A DNA stretch of 64,000 nt from CAYNKA01 sp964397655 (GCA_964397655.1 CAYNKA010000018.1:1-64000), one strand, 5' to 3'. Counted from the first letter of the stretch, positions 25,395 through 34,503 are shown. Program-made: numbers and translations. Notes: generated by a model from the letters alone, not told the origin.

Positions 25395-25858
25395 CGAGAC
25401 GAACCATCGTACGTGCCGTCCTGCTCCTGCTCACGGCGCTCTTCGCGGCTTGGCTCTTCCGCATCGGCAAAGGCCACACTCTGCTCCTCGATACCAACAT
25501 GGTCGAGCTCGACGGAAAGGAACTCCGTTCCGCGGAAGCGATCTCGGTGAGCGTGAACGGACGCGAGCCCGAGGAAATGGGCCGCGTGGAACGCGTCATC
25601 GTGGACAACCTCATGGGATCGTCGCACTCCGTCGTCATCGAGGTGATCTCCGGCGAGGAAAAGAAGATCGAGACATCCTTCACCATCCCCGCCTCCGTGG
25701 ACACCGCCCTCCTCAGGATAGCGGCCGTCCTCAACGGGGCTCCGGAGAAGGAATGGGTGGTCCCCTTCGTTGAGGAAAAGAAGCAGGAGGAAGCCGTGGA
25801 AAAGACGGTGCATCAGGATGAGAAGGACGTCATTCAACTGAAAAAGAACCAGGAATGA
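25391..25858 (+). CDS. Membrane-anchored accessory protein of the DUF3798 importer
   Basis: A 155-residue protein with one N-terminal transmembrane segment (VRAVLLLLTALFAAWLF, about 7-23), then a beta-rich extracytoplasmic part (LDGKELRSAEAISVSVNG, VVIEVISGEEKKIE) and a charged Glu/Lys tail. The start overlaps the permease 2 stop (ATGA), so it is translationally coupled to the importer and almost surely part of it. ABC importers of this type do not normally need such a subunit. Its role is unknown; contact with the binding protein or permeases in the periplasm is the obvious guess. Confidence 0.75.
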   Translation: MTRRTIVRAVLLLLTALFAAWLFRIGKGHTLLLDTNMVELDGKELRSAEAISVSVNGREPEEMGRVERVIVDNLMGSSHSVVIEVISGEEKKIETSFTIPASVDTALLRIAAVLNGAPEKEWVVPFVEEKKQEEAVEKTVHQDEKDVIQLKKNQE

Positions 25859-25883
25859 CGCGCATTCGCCAAGCCTGCTCCTT

Positions 25884-25913
25884 ACGGCCGGGACTTCTTC
25901 CCGGCCGTTTCTT
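25884..25913 (+). terminator. Terminator of the DUF3798 importer operon
   Basis: ACGGCCGGG and CCCGGCCGT form a perfect 9-bp stem with a 7-nt loop, followed by TTTCTT, just after the last gene of the operon. Confidence 0.82.
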
Positions 25914-25929
25914 CCAGCAGAGGCTGAGC

Positions 25930-26364
25930 CTAGTTCGCCTGCGGTCCGTTCCCTACGTCCATCTTGCCTAGATAATACTTCTTCTTGAATTCGGCCGTCA
26001 GCTTCGTGAAACCTTCCACTCCGTCTCGCTTCACGACGCAGAGATTGAACACCTTCATGTTGTGGGGCAGAATTCCCGCCCGGTCGGAGCAGGGCTGGAG
26101 CCTGTTGCAGGGGAACTCGTCGCAGTCGCCGCAGAAATCGATCTTCTTCCCCTTCACGCACGAATAGGTCCTGCACTCGCCCTGGATGACGGGACAGTCG
26201 CCGCCGGTCGGCCTGCAGCCCCTGCAGGGGAGTTTTTCCTTCGGCATTCCGCGCTCGACGAGCCTGTCGTACAGTTTTTCGTCGTCCTTGCACTGATGAA
26301 GCTCGCAGATTCCGCAGTCGATCCCGCAGGGAGCGACGAGCACGGTCCTCGCATTGAAGTTCAT
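25930..26364 (-). CDS. DUF3795 cysteine-rich protein
   Basis: A 144-residue protein. The N-terminal APCGIDCGICELHQC, then CRGCRPTGGDC, CRTYSC and FCGDCDEFPCNRLQP give about a dozen cysteines in paired motifs, the DUF3795 pattern. It probably binds zinc or an iron-sulfur cluster; its biological role is not known. GGAGAAAGGAGG lies before the ATG at 26364, which is chosen over the longer open frame upstream. It stands alone between converging and diverging neighbours. Confidence 0.8.
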   Translation of the reverse strand: MNFNARTVLVAPCGIDCGICELHQCKDDEKLYDRLVERGMPKEKLPCRGCRPTGGDCPVIQGECRTYSCVKGKKIDFCGDCDEFPCNRLQPCSDRAGILPHNMKVFNLCVVKRDGVEGFTKLTAEFKKKYYLGKMDVGNGPQAN

Positions 26365-26517
26365 CGAGACACCTCCTTTCTCCATTCTACCCGAAAGCGG
26401 CACGAATTCAAACAAGCGTGAAGATCGCCAGGCACACACCGGCGTTTCTTCCGGCCCGATCTCGCGACCCGATCGTTGACCTCCGGCTTCCGCCGGTGCT
26501 ACCATCCTCCGGGAATC

Positions 26518-27252
26518 ATGAAACACCGCATCGCGCTCCTTATGGCGCTCGCGGCCTTCACGGCCGGCTCCGTCGCCGACAAGAACGAATACGAAATCGT
26601 GAGGACGAACTATCGGGAGAACGGGATCCAGATCAGCTTCCCGCAGCTCGTCTCGAGCGGCGACGTTCGGACGCAGACGACGGTCAACGGTCGCATCCGG
26701 GACGAGGCCATGTCCGCATTGAAATTCTTCGGTCCGGAGAGAAGGAAGGAACTCGAATTGTCGATTTCCTACTCGATCCTCAGGAAATCGCCGGGCCTGC
26801 TCAGCATCGCCTATTCGGGCAAGGGCGGAACGATCGGAAGCGCGACGAGGAGAAGCCTGTATTACACGACGAGCCTCGACCTCCGATCCTTCAAGCGGCT
26901 CTCCCTTCCCGACGTCGTCCTGATCGACAAACGCCTCGCGCAGAGGTTGAAGGAGGCCCGTATCCTGGATTCGGAAAACGGCATCCCGCCCTTGCCCGCG
27001 GACGCGGTCAGGGCCGAGATCCGGTCGAGGGACGACGCCTACATCGTGGAACTGCTCTTCGGGGCCGACAGGACGAATCTCATCGGGACGGAAAGGGAGC
27101 CGGAAATCTTCAGCGGCATGTCGACGGAAGCCCTGATCATCAGCGTCTGGATGCCGCCGGACCTCGGCGGTCATGCGGAATTCGTCCTTCCCTTCGACGA
27201 AATCTCCGACCTTCTCCTTCCGGAATACCGTGCTCTGGCCGGGAACCGGTAG
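26518..27252 (+). CDS. Secreted protein of unknown function (RsiV/DUF3298-like layout possible)
   Basis: A 244-residue protein with a short signal peptide (MKHRIALLMALAAFTAGSVA). The mature part alternates strands and helices: NGIQISFPQLVSSG, VNGRIRDEAMSALKFF, LSISYSILRKSPGLLSIAY, then LYYTTSLDLRSFKRLSLPDV and EFVLPFDEISDLLLPEYRAL. The layout is reminiscent of DUF3298/DUF4163 domains (RsiV/PdaC type), which end in a Pro-Tyr-Glu-like segment; this is a resemblance, not a proof. TTGACC-18 bp-TACCAT ends 12 bp before the ATG, so the leader is very short. Confidence 0.65.
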   Translation: MKHRIALLMALAAFTAGSVADKNEYEIVRTNYRENGIQISFPQLVSSGDVRTQTTVNGRIRDEAMSALKFFGPERRKELELSISYSILRKSPGLLSIAYSGKGGTIGSATRRSLYYTTSLDLRSFKRLSLPDVVLIDKRLAQRLKEARILDSENGIPPLPADAVRAEIRSRDDAYIVELLFGADRTNLIGTEREPEIFSGMSTEALIISVWMPPDLGGHAEFVLPFDEISDLLLPEYRALAGNR

Positions 27253-27288
27253 TTTCCGGCGGGACTCCTCCGACGAGTCGGCGTACGG

Positions 27289-29655
27289 TCAGGACGCAGT
27301 CTTCACCGTCGGAATCCCGTAATCGGAAAACGCCTCGCCGGGCCTGAACCTGAGGAGTACGAAGGCGCCTCGAAGTTCGTTTCTTCCCGCTGTCACCGAC
27401 CCTCTGAGCTGCTTGGCGAGCAGAAGGACGAGGCTCAGGCCCAGGCCCGAGGTCTTGTGCAGGTCGAAGCCTTCGGGGAACCCGGCGCCGTCGTCGGCCA
27501 CCCTCAGTTCCACCCATCCCTCGTCCATGATTTTTAGGTCGATCTCGATCCGGCCCTCCACCCCGTCCGGGAACGCGTATTTCAGGGAGTTGGTCACGAG
27601 CTCGTTCACGACGAGACCCAAGGGTACTGCATTCTTGAGGTCGATCCTGATCTCGTCGAGCCGCACGGAAAAATCGATCCTCCCGTCGTCCGGCAGGAAG
27701 GTCCGGGAAAGGTATTCCACGATGCTCCTGACGTATTGCCCGCAGTCGACCTTGTCCCCTCCGGATGATTTGTAGAGGATCTCGTAGACCCCCGCCATCG
27801 AGCGGATGCGGCTCTGCGTATCCTTCAGGACGGCGAGCGCCTTTTCATCCTTCATCGTCTGAGACTCCATGTACAGGATGCTGTCGATCATGGTGAGGTT
27901 GTTCTTCACCCTGTGCTGGAGTTCCTTCATCAACACGTCCTTGGCCTCGAGGAGTTCGTGCAGGGCCTCCTCGGTCTTTTTCCTCGCCGTGATGTCGAGG
28001 TGCGTTCCGACGACCCGCAAAGGGGTCCCGGCCCCGTCGCGATGGGTGACTTTTCCCTTGTCGAGCACCCAGATCCATTCGCCGGATTTCGACCTCAGCC
28101 GGTATTCGGCCTCGTAGTGCGGGGACTCCCCTTCGAGATGGGCCACGAGCAGCCCGATTACGCGATCGGCGTCCTCGGGACAGATGAGCCCGTTCCAGAT
28201 GTCGAAGTTCTCCTCGAGTTCCCCCGGAGAGTAACCGAGCATCTCGGCATACCTGTCGTTGAAGAGCATCTCCTTCGACTCGATGTCCAAGTCCCAGGTC
28301 CCCAAATCGGCGCCCTTGAGCGCGAGGTCGAGACGGTCCTTGTATTCCCGAAGGGCGTGCTGGATGTTCTTCCTCTCCTCGATCTCCGAGTGCAGTTTTT
28401 CGTGGCTCTTCTTCAACCTCTCGGACATGCGGTTGAACGCCGAGTTCAGCTCGTCGATTTCCTCGATGCGGCTGGGGGACTCGGGTCCGTTCCAGTCCCC
28501 GACGGACAGGGTTCTCGTTCTCGCGGCGAGGACGGTGAGCGGCCTGAGAATTATCTTCGAAGTGATAATTCCGACGCCCGCCGTCACGAGCAGCGCCGCG
28601 AACACGAGAAGAACGGTGGAGCGCAGGCTGGCGTCTATCTGCCCCATGTAGTCCGATTTCGGTATCATCATCACGGAGAGCCAGTCGAAGCCGTGGGGGA
28701 TCCGGAGCGGCGAGACGAAGAGGAAGAAATTCCGATTCTCCGAGACGAGATCGGCATGGAAGCCGTCGTCGAAGGAGCCGAGGCCGCCCGGAAAACCGGA
28801 CAGGAAAGAGGCCGCGGTTCGGATCTCGGGGACGGAGGAATCGACGGCCGCAGACCCGATTCCGTCCTTGATCCCTCTCGAACCGAACGAAGACGTTATG
28901 AGTCTGCCGGTTCGATCGAGGATGAAACCGACCCCTGTTTTCCCGAATTCGAGACTGCTGAAGAACGAAGAAAGGTGGGAGAGGAAAAGATCGACGGACA
29001 CGACCCCGACCAGGTTCATGGCACGGTCGTAAACGGGGAGGCTCAAGGCCAGAGCCATGTCCTGTCCCGTCGTCAGCGCGTAAGGGCCGCTCCACACGGG
29101 ACCCCTCTCGTCGACCGCGTTCCTGTACCAAGGCCGGCTCCGGACGTCGAAGGAAGGAACGTCGACCAGGAGTCTACCCGGGTTCCCGTCGGAGTCAGCG
29201 GCATGTTTCCTGAACGCTCCTTTCTCGAAACCCGGAGACCCCGTGACGTAGAAGGATTCCTCCGCCCCTTCGCGGCCGGCTCCCGCGATCCCTCCGGCGG
29301 TGTTCCCGAAATAGATGCTGGTGATCGACGGATTCTGCCTCACGACGTGCAGGAAATACCGCTGCATTGCCTCCTGATCCCTCGGATTCAGGATGCCGTC
29401 ACGTACGAATTCCGCGGTGATTCCGTTCAGCCTTAGTGGAGTCCCGAGAAAGATCCGGAGCTGGGACTCAATCCTTCCGGAGATCTCGGCGGAGAGAACC
29501 GTCACGAGTTCTTTCACGATGCTCTCTCCGTTTCTGAACGAGATGAATCCGACGAGCAGTGCGAAGATGCCGATCTCGGCGATGAACGGAAAGATGAGAA
29601 GAAAGCGCAACGGGACGCGTTTCTTGTCTCCTCCATTCGATTCGAATTTGGACAT
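27289..29655 (-). CDS. Membrane sensor histidine kinase (Cache-HAMP-PAS-HisKA_2-HATPase)
   Basis: A 788-residue protein. TM1 (about 17-38), a large periplasmic dCache-type domain (about 45-355; VDVPSFDVRSRPWYRNAV and GPVWSGPYALTTGQDMALAL are typical Cache motifs), TM2 (about 368-390), HAMP (to about 445), a PAS/PAC domain (about 465-585), then HisKA_2 with phospho-acceptor LQHRVKNNLTMIDSIL and HATPase (NELVTNSLKYAF, DDGAGFPEG, GLGLSLV). It senses a small extracellular ligand. No response regulator gene adjoins it, so it is an orphan kinase; kinases of this class often signal to single-domain regulators elsewhere. Confidence 0.92.
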   Translation of the reverse strand: MSKFESNGGDKKRVPLRFLLIFPFIAEIGIFALLVGFISFRNGESIVKELVTVLSAEISGRIESQLRIFLGTPLRLNGITAEFVRDGILNPRDQEAMQRYFLHVVRQNPSITSIYFGNTAGGIAGAGREGAEESFYVTGSPGFEKGAFRKHAADSDGNPGRLLVDVPSFDVRSRPWYRNAVDERGPVWSGPYALTTGQDMALALSLPVYDRAMNLVGVVSVDLFLSHLSSFFSSLEFGKTGVGFILDRTGRLITSSFGSRGIKDGIGSAAVDSSVPEIRTAASFLSGFPGGLGSFDDGFHADLVSENRNFFLFVSPLRIPHGFDWLSVMMIPKSDYMGQIDASLRSTVLLVFAALLVTAGVGIITSKIILRPLTVLAARTRTLSVGDWNGPESPSRIEEIDELNSAFNRMSERLKKSHEKLHSEIEERKNIQHALREYKDRLDLALKGADLGTWDLDIESKEMLFNDRYAEMLGYSPGELEENFDIWNGLICPEDADRVIGLLVAHLEGESPHYEAEYRLRSKSGEWIWVLDKGKVTHRDGAGTPLRVVGTHLDITARKKTEEALHELLEAKDVLMKELQHRVKNNLTMIDSILYMESQTMKDEKALAVLKDTQSRIRSMAGVYEILYKSSGGDKVDCGQYVRSIVEYLSRTFLPDDGRIDFSVRLDEIRIDLKNAVPLGLVVNELVTNSLKYAFPDGVEGRIEIDLKIMDEGWVELRVADDGAGFPEGFDLHKTSGLGLSLVLLLAKQLRGSVTAGRNELRGAFVLLRFRPGEAFSDYGIPTVKTAS

Positions 29656-29691
29656 GAAAACGAAACCTCGACTACATGTTTAACTTACTGC

Positions 29692-29720
29692 AATATACAC
29701 ACTATTTCCCGGGAAAACAA
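29692..29720 (-). promoter_or_regulatory. Promoter of the orphan histidine kinase
   Basis: On the minus strand TTGTTT (29715-29720), 17 bp containing TCCCGGGA, TATATT (29692-29697), about 37 bp before the ATG. The surrounding 29660-29770 is strongly AT-rich and otherwise empty. Confidence 0.55.
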
Positions 29721-29800
29721 CCGAATAACTAATATATTAAATATATCCACTTTTTCGAATAAATGAATTCCGCTTCGCTATGTATCGGGGATCGAAGCCC

Positions 29801-29832
29801 AAAGCAAAGGCCCCGGCTTGAAGGCCGGGGCC
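29801..29832 (-). terminator. Terminator of the liv operon
   Basis: GGCCCCGGC and GCCGGGGCC form a perfect 9-bp GC stem with a 6-nt loop; on the minus strand it is followed by TTTGCTTT. It lies 24 bp after the binding-protein gene. Confidence 0.85.
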
Positions 29833-29855
29833 GCAGGACGGTGAATGAAGTTTCG

Positions 29856-31079
29856 TCAGGGATTGGGATAAACCGGCTTCGCGCTTGCCGCGCCTTCCGG
29901 ATACACGGTCTGGATCGTTCCCTTCTGGATTTGGAAGGTGACCGCTCCGCCGGCCATGTTCTGGCCCGTCGCGTCCCACTTCGTCGGACCCCAGAAGGTG
30001 GTTCCCTGGTAGCTCTTCAGCGCTTCGCGCACCTTGTCGGTCTCGATGGAACCGGCCTTTTCGATGGCGAGCTGGAGGAGGTAAGCGCCCTGGGCCGCGC
30101 CCGCGCCCTGATAGGAAAGCCCTTCGCCGAACTTCGCGGTGAAGTCCTTCTCGAAATTCTGAGCCGTTCCGAACACCGGATCCGAATACTTCATCTGGGG
30201 CATCCACCAGGCGACGCCGTAGATGTTGTTCGCGTCGTCGCCGAGGGCCTTGGAGAAGTCCTTGAGCTCGGGACCGGTGGTGAAGCCGATGGCCTTGAGG
30301 TGAACCTGTTGTTCCTTGAGCTGGCGGACGGTGAGGATGGCCTCTTCGAGATAGCCGGAACCCATGAGGACTTCGGCGCCGGAGGTCTTTATCTTGAGGA
30401 TGGTGGAGGAAAGGTCCTTTACGCCCTTCGGGTATTCCTCGTAGTAGGCGACCTCGAAACCCTTGCTCTTCGCGTACTCGGTGGCGCCCTTGGCGACCGC
30501 GAGCGGGAAGTTGTCGTTCGGGGTGATGATCGCGACCTTCACGGGCTTCGGGTTCTGGGCGGCGAGCATGTCGATGAAGCTGTTGAAGATGACGGTGCCC
30601 GGGGGAAGGACGGAGAATACGTTCTTGAAGCCGCGGGTGTAGATGTTTCCGGCGTTCGCGAGCGTCGCGATGGTGATGATGTTGTATTTCTCGGCGATCG
30701 CGGTGGTGGCGAACGTGGGTCCGCTGCCGAACGGTCCGAGGAGGAAGTTCACCTTGTCCTCGGTGATGAGCTTCTCGGTGAGCTTCGCGGAAGTCTGGTT
30801 GTCGGACTGGTCGTCGTAGTACACGATCTCGACCTTCATCTTCTTACCGCCGACGTTGATGCCGCCCGCGGCGTTCACTTTTTCCTTCCAGAGCTCGTAG
30901 CCGTTCTTCACCATGTTGCCGAAGCGGGAAAGCCCGCCAGTCATGGCCACGGAAGCGCCGAACTTGACGACGCTCGGTTCCTTCTTCTCCGCTTCCTTCT
31001 TGCCGGCGCCGAAGGCCGCCTGGCCGAAGACGAGGGAGAGGGCGAGCAGGACGGCGATCAAGGAAAACGATCTTTTCAT
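29856..31079 (-). CDS. livK: Branched-chain amino acid-type ABC binding protein
   Basis: A 407-residue periplasmic-binding protein type I (LivJ/LivK type). Signal peptide MKRSFSLIAVLLALSLVFG, then the mature start GAGKKEAEKKEP, a spirochaete-style N terminus. Family features: VKFGASVAMTGGLSRFGNM, NAAGGINVGGKKM, GPFGSGPTFATTAIAEKYN. The ATG at 31079 has GGAGGAAAC before it; the ORF start further upstream is not used. It is last in the livHMGFK operon, which is less usual than first. The ligand could be Leu/Ile/Val or another small organic acid or amide. Confidence 0.9.
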   Translation of the reverse strand: MKRSFSLIAVLLALSLVFGQAAFGAGKKEAEKKEPSVVKFGASVAMTGGLSRFGNMVKNGYELWKEKVNAAGGINVGGKKMKVEIVYYDDQSDNQTSAKLTEKLITEDKVNFLLGPFGSGPTFATTAIAEKYNIITIATLANAGNIYTRGFKNVFSVLPPGTVIFNSFIDMLAAQNPKPVKVAIITPNDNFPLAVAKGATEYAKSKGFEVAYYEEYPKGVKDLSSTILKIKTSGAEVLMGSGYLEEAILTVRQLKEQQVHLKAIGFTTGPELKDFSKALGDDANNIYGVAWWMPQMKYSDPVFGTAQNFEKDFTAKFGEGLSYQGAGAAQGAYLLQLAIEKAGSIETDKVREALKSYQGTTFWGPTKWDATGQNMAGGAVTFQIQKGTIQTVYPEGAASAKPVYPNP

Positions 31080-31113
31080 GCTGTTTCCTCCGTTATCGAT
31101 TTGGTCACCAGAA

Positions 31114-31821
31114 TCACAAGCCAAGATAGGCTTTCTGGATTTCCGGATTCTCCAGAAGGCTTCTGGACTCCCCGGACATCTCCACGCGACCGTGGACGAA
31201 CACGAATCCCTTGGAGGCCAGGTTCAGGGCGACCTGAACGTCCTGGTCCACCAGAAGGATGGTGATTTTCTTTTCCTCGTGAATTCCCCTTATGACCGCC
31301 ACAAGGGTGTCCACCATTACGGGCGCCAGACCGAGCGAGAGCTCGTCGAGAAGGAGGAGCTTCGGATCCGCCATGAGCCCCCTCGCGACCGCGCACATCT
31401 GGGCCTCCCCGCCGGAAAGAGTTCCCGCGAGCTGCTTGCGCCGCTCCTTGAGCCTGGGAAGAATGGAATACACCCATTCGAGGTCCTGCCTCACGGCCTT
31501 CCTGTCCTTTCTCGTATAGGCTCCCATCATGAGGTTGTCCTCCACGGGGAGCCCCGAGTAGAGCTGACGCCCCTCGGGGACCATCATGATGCCCCGCGCC
31601 GCGCGCTTCGGCTGGGGCATGCGGGTTATGTCCTCGCCCTCGAAGACGATCCTGCCGCTCTTCGGCTCGATCGCACCGGCGAGGGAGCGTATGAAGGTGG
31701 TCTTCCCCACCCCGTTCGCGCCGATGAGTGCGGTGATCGCCCCAGATTCGGACTCCATGTTCACGTCCCAGAGTATCTGCACGTCGCCGTAGCCGGCGTT
31801 CAAGTTTTCAACCTTAAGCAT
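31114..31821 (-). CDS. livF: LivF-type ABC ATPase
   Basis: A 235-residue ATPase: GANGVGKTTFIRSLAG (Walker A), VPEGRQLYSGLPVEDNL (typical of LivF), LSGGEAQMCAVARGL (signature), LLLLDELSLGLAP (Walker B). It energises the branched-chain amino acid-type importer with LivG. The start overlaps livG by 8 bp. Confidence 0.95.
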   Translation of the reverse strand: MLKVENLNAGYGDVQILWDVNMESESGAITALIGANGVGKTTFIRSLAGAIEPKSGRIVFEGEDITRMPQPKRAARGIMMVPEGRQLYSGLPVEDNLMMGAYTRKDRKAVRQDLEWVYSILPRLKERRKQLAGTLSGGEAQMCAVARGLMADPKLLLLDELSLGLAPVMVDTLVAVIRGIHEEKKITILLVDQDVQVALNLASKGFVFVHGRVEMSGESRSLLENPEIQKAYLGL

Positions 31822-32569
31822 TTTTCCCCCGCATCTTCGCGTAGCGTTCGCCGAGGTAGGCCGAAATGACCTTTTCGTCGTTCGTGATCGCCTCGGGGCT
31901 CCCTTCGGCGATCTTTTCCCCGTGGTGCAGGACGAGCACCCGATGGGAGACGCCCATGATCGCCTTCATGACGTGCTCGATGACGAGGATCGTCCTGCCC
32001 TGGCGGTTCAGCTCCTTGATGAGCTCCATGACGGACTCCACCTCCGCCGTGTTGAGCCCCGCCATGACCTCATCCAGGAGCAGGATCTCCGGATCCATGG
32101 CGAGGGCCCTGGCCAGCTCGAGCCGCTTGCGTTCCGAGATGTTGAGGTGCTCGACCTTGACGTCCCCTTTCCCCTCGAGGTTGACCTTGGCGAGGATCGA
32201 ACGGGTCTTCTCGCGGGCCTCGCGCGCGTCGCGGATCTTGTCCTTGCCGAAAAGTGCGCCTATGGAGACGTTCTCGAGCACCGTCATTCCCGGGAACGGC
32301 TTCACGATCTGGAAGGTCCGGGAAATGCCGCGCTCGGCGATCTCGTGCGGCTTGAGTCCCGTGATCTTCTCGCTTTTGAAGAAGATCTCGCCCCGTGTCG
32401 GACTCAGGGTTCCGTTGATGAGCGAGAGGAAGGTCGTCTTCCCCGCCCCGTTGGGCCCGATGATGCCGAGGATCTCCCCCCGCTTCACCTCGAAGTCCAC
32501 GTTCCACACGGCCTTCAGCGCCCCGAAGGTTTTCGTCACGCCGTTCCCTTTCAACAGTATCTCACTCAT
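31814..32569 (-). CDS. livG: LivG-type ABC ATPase with unusual signature motif
   Basis: A 251-residue ATPase: GPNGAGKTTFLSLINGTLSP (Walker A), ISRTFQIVKPFPGMTVLENV (LivG hallmark), LLLDEVMAGLNTAE (Walker B/D-loop). The signature position reads LNISERKRLELARAL, where LivG usually has a glycine motif such as LPYGxQRRLEIARAL; the conserved Gly is missing, which may weaken one composite ATP site. The ATG at 32569 overlaps the end of livM by 4 bp. Confidence 0.93.
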   Translation of the reverse strand: MSEILLKGNGVTKTFGALKAVWNVDFEVKRGEILGIIGPNGAGKTTFLSLINGTLSPTRGEIFFKSEKITGLKPHEIAERGISRTFQIVKPFPGMTVLENVSIGALFGKDKIRDAREAREKTRSILAKVNLEGKGDVKVEHLNISERKRLELARALAMDPEILLLDEVMAGLNTAEVESVMELIKELNRQGRTILVIEHVMKAIMGVSHRVLVLHHGEKIAEGSPEAITNDEKVISAYLGERYAKMRGKNA

Positions 32570-33513
32570 GCCTTCTCCCCCTTTCGCTCGAAGAGGCCGA
32601 GAAGACCCTTCCACTTGAGATTGAGTATTCCCTGGGGCATGAAGAGCACCGCGAGGATGATGATCGCCCCCAGGATGCCGAGGTGCAGGTTGATGAATTT
32701 CGACCATACGAGTTCGGATATGGTCTCAAGGATGACCGCTCCCACCACGGGACCGAAGATCGTGCCCATGCCTCCGATGAGGATGATGACGAACATCTTC
32801 ACCACCCACATGACGTCGAAGACCGTGGGCGGGTCGATGTAGCTGAACCAGTAGGCGTAGACAGCCCCGGTCAGCCCGGTGAAGAGAGCCGAGACGGACC
32901 AGGAGATGATCTTGTACTTCGTCGTGTCGATGCCCATGACGCTCGCGGCCTCCTCGTCGGCGCGGATTGCCTTGAAGGCGTAGCCGAGGCGGTTCTTGGA
33001 GATCCGCCACACCGCGACCATGGTCACGATGAGCAGAATCAGCATCGCGAAGTAGAAGAATACGTTGAGGAAGAACGGGGTCCCCGGCAGGGAGGGAACC
33101 GAAATCCCCTGGCTGCCGCCGGTCACGCTCGTCAGGTTGTCCACGATGTGACGCATGGCTTCCATAGCGCCGAGGCTTCCGAGGGCGAAGTAGTGGCCCT
33201 TGAGCCTGAGCAGCAGAAAGCCCAGGAGAATCGCCATGACGACGGCCACGACGCCCGCGCAGAGGAAGGCGAGGAAAAAAGGAAATTGGGCCTTGGTCAT
33301 GAGCACCGCCACCGTATAGGCGCCGCTTCCGAAGAAGATCATGTTGCCGAAGGCCGCGTATCCCGTGTAGCCGGAAATAATGTTGAGGGCCGAGGCGAGA
33401 AGGGCGAACATGAAGATCTGGGTTATGAGGCGGACCCAGAAACCGCTCACCGCGAAGGGAACCACAGCGAGGATCACGAGAACCCCGCTCAACAGCAGTA
33501 TGCCGCGTTTCAT
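32566..33513 (-). CDS. livM: LivM-type permease
   Basis: A 315-residue membrane protein of the BPD_transp_2 type with about 8-9 transmembrane segments. SALNIISGYTGYAAFGNMIFFGSGAY near residue 45-70, the coupling loop KNRLGYAFKAIRADEEAASVMGID, and MFVIILIGGMGTIFGPVVGAV are typical of LivM. The start codon shares one base with the livH stop. Confidence 0.93.
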   Translation of the reverse strand: MKRGILLLSGVLVILAVVPFAVSGFWVRLITQIFMFALLASALNIISGYTGYAAFGNMIFFGSGAYTVAVLMTKAQFPFFLAFLCAGVVAVVMAILLGFLLLRLKGHYFALGSLGAMEAMRHIVDNLTSVTGGSQGISVPSLPGTPFFLNVFFYFAMLILLIVTMVAVWRISKNRLGYAFKAIRADEEAASVMGIDTTKYKIISWSVSALFTGLTGAVYAYWFSYIDPPTVFDVMWVVKMFVIILIGGMGTIFGPVVGAVILETISELVWSKFINLHLGILGAIIILAVLFMPQGILNLKWKGLLGLFERKGEKA

Positions 33514-34373
33514 CAGTAGAACCTCTTTCCGAGCAGCCCCTGAGGCCTGAATACCAGGACGAGCACGAGGACGATGAAGCCCAGGAGCTCCTGCACCGAG
33601 GACGGGAAGATCAGGGTTCCCACGGTCTCCACGAGGCTCAGGGTCATGCCTCCGACCAGGGCGCCGACCGTGCTCCCCAGGCCGCCCAGAATGGCGATGA
33701 CGAAGGCCTTCGCCACGAGAGGGCCGCCGAGAAAGGGATTGACGCTCATGATGGGGGAGATGAGGGCTCCGGCCGCGCCAGCGAGGGCCGCGCTCACCGC
33801 GAAGGTGACCGCATAGATCTGCTTGACGTCGATGCCGACCGTCTTTGCGCCCTCGTAGTTCAGCGCCGTGGCGTTGATGGCTATGCCGGTCTTCGTCCTC
33901 CGCATGAAGAGATAGAAGAGAACGGTGATGACGATCGCGACCAGGAAAATTCCCAGGCGCACCTTGGGGATCACCGTGCCGCCCACCTGCAAGGCTTCCG
34001 ATGAATACGGCAGTTTGACGCTCCGGTAGTCCGCGCTCCAGATGAGGAGACAGACGTTCGCGATCAGGATCTGAAGACCGAAGGTGAAGGTCAGGGTTAT
34101 GAAGGACGCTCCCCGGACGACCCGGTTGAGGAGGTAGCGCTGGATTCCGTAAGCGACGACGAAAAGCAGCGCCATGACCAGCGGAATGGAAAGGAAAGGA
34201 TCGATATGATACGCCGCGAACAGCGTGAAGGAAACGTACGCGCCGATCATGATGAAGGATCCGTGGGCGATGTTCACGATGTTCATGACGCCCCACACGA
34301 GCGAAAAGCCGATCCCTATCATGGCGTACACGGCGCCGAAGAGTACGCCGTTGATGATGGCCTGGACGATCAT
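33513..34373 (-). CDS. livH: LivH-type permease
   Basis: A 286-residue membrane protein; VLFGAVYAMIGIGFSLVWGVMN and NIAHGSFIMIGAYVSF are the LivH N-terminal signature, AINATALNYEGAKTVGIDVK is the coupling loop. It forms the channel with LivM. It is the first gene of livHMGFK; GAGGAG lies 8 bp before the ATG. Confidence 0.94.
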   Translation of the reverse strand: MIVQAIINGVLFGAVYAMIGIGFSLVWGVMNIVNIAHGSFIMIGAYVSFTLFAAYHIDPFLSIPLVMALLFVVAYGIQRYLLNRVVRGASFITLTFTFGLQILIANVCLLIWSADYRSVKLPYSSEALQVGGTVIPKVRLGIFLVAIVITVLFYLFMRRTKTGIAINATALNYEGAKTVGIDVKQIYAVTFAVSAALAGAAGALISPIMSVNPFLGGPLVAKAFVIAILGGLGSTVGALVGGMTLSLVETVGTLIFPSSVQELLGFIVLVLVLVFRPQGLLGKRFY

Positions 34374-34410
34374 TCTGTCAGCTCCTCAAATTGGAAACAC
34401 GAGAGATATC

Positions 34411-34439
34411 AGCCTATCAGGAAATGGGAAAAAATTCAA
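34411..34439 (-). promoter_or_regulatory. Possible livH promoter
   Basis: On the minus strand TTGAAT (34434-34439), 17 bp, TAGGCT (34411-34416), about 38 bp before the livH ATG. The -10 box is poor, so this is tentative. Confidence 0.35.
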
Positions 34440-34503
34440 CGTTCCCGTAGACGAATTTCCCTGGACATACGAAAAAGAAGGCAAATATCCGATTCCACCC
34501 GCA

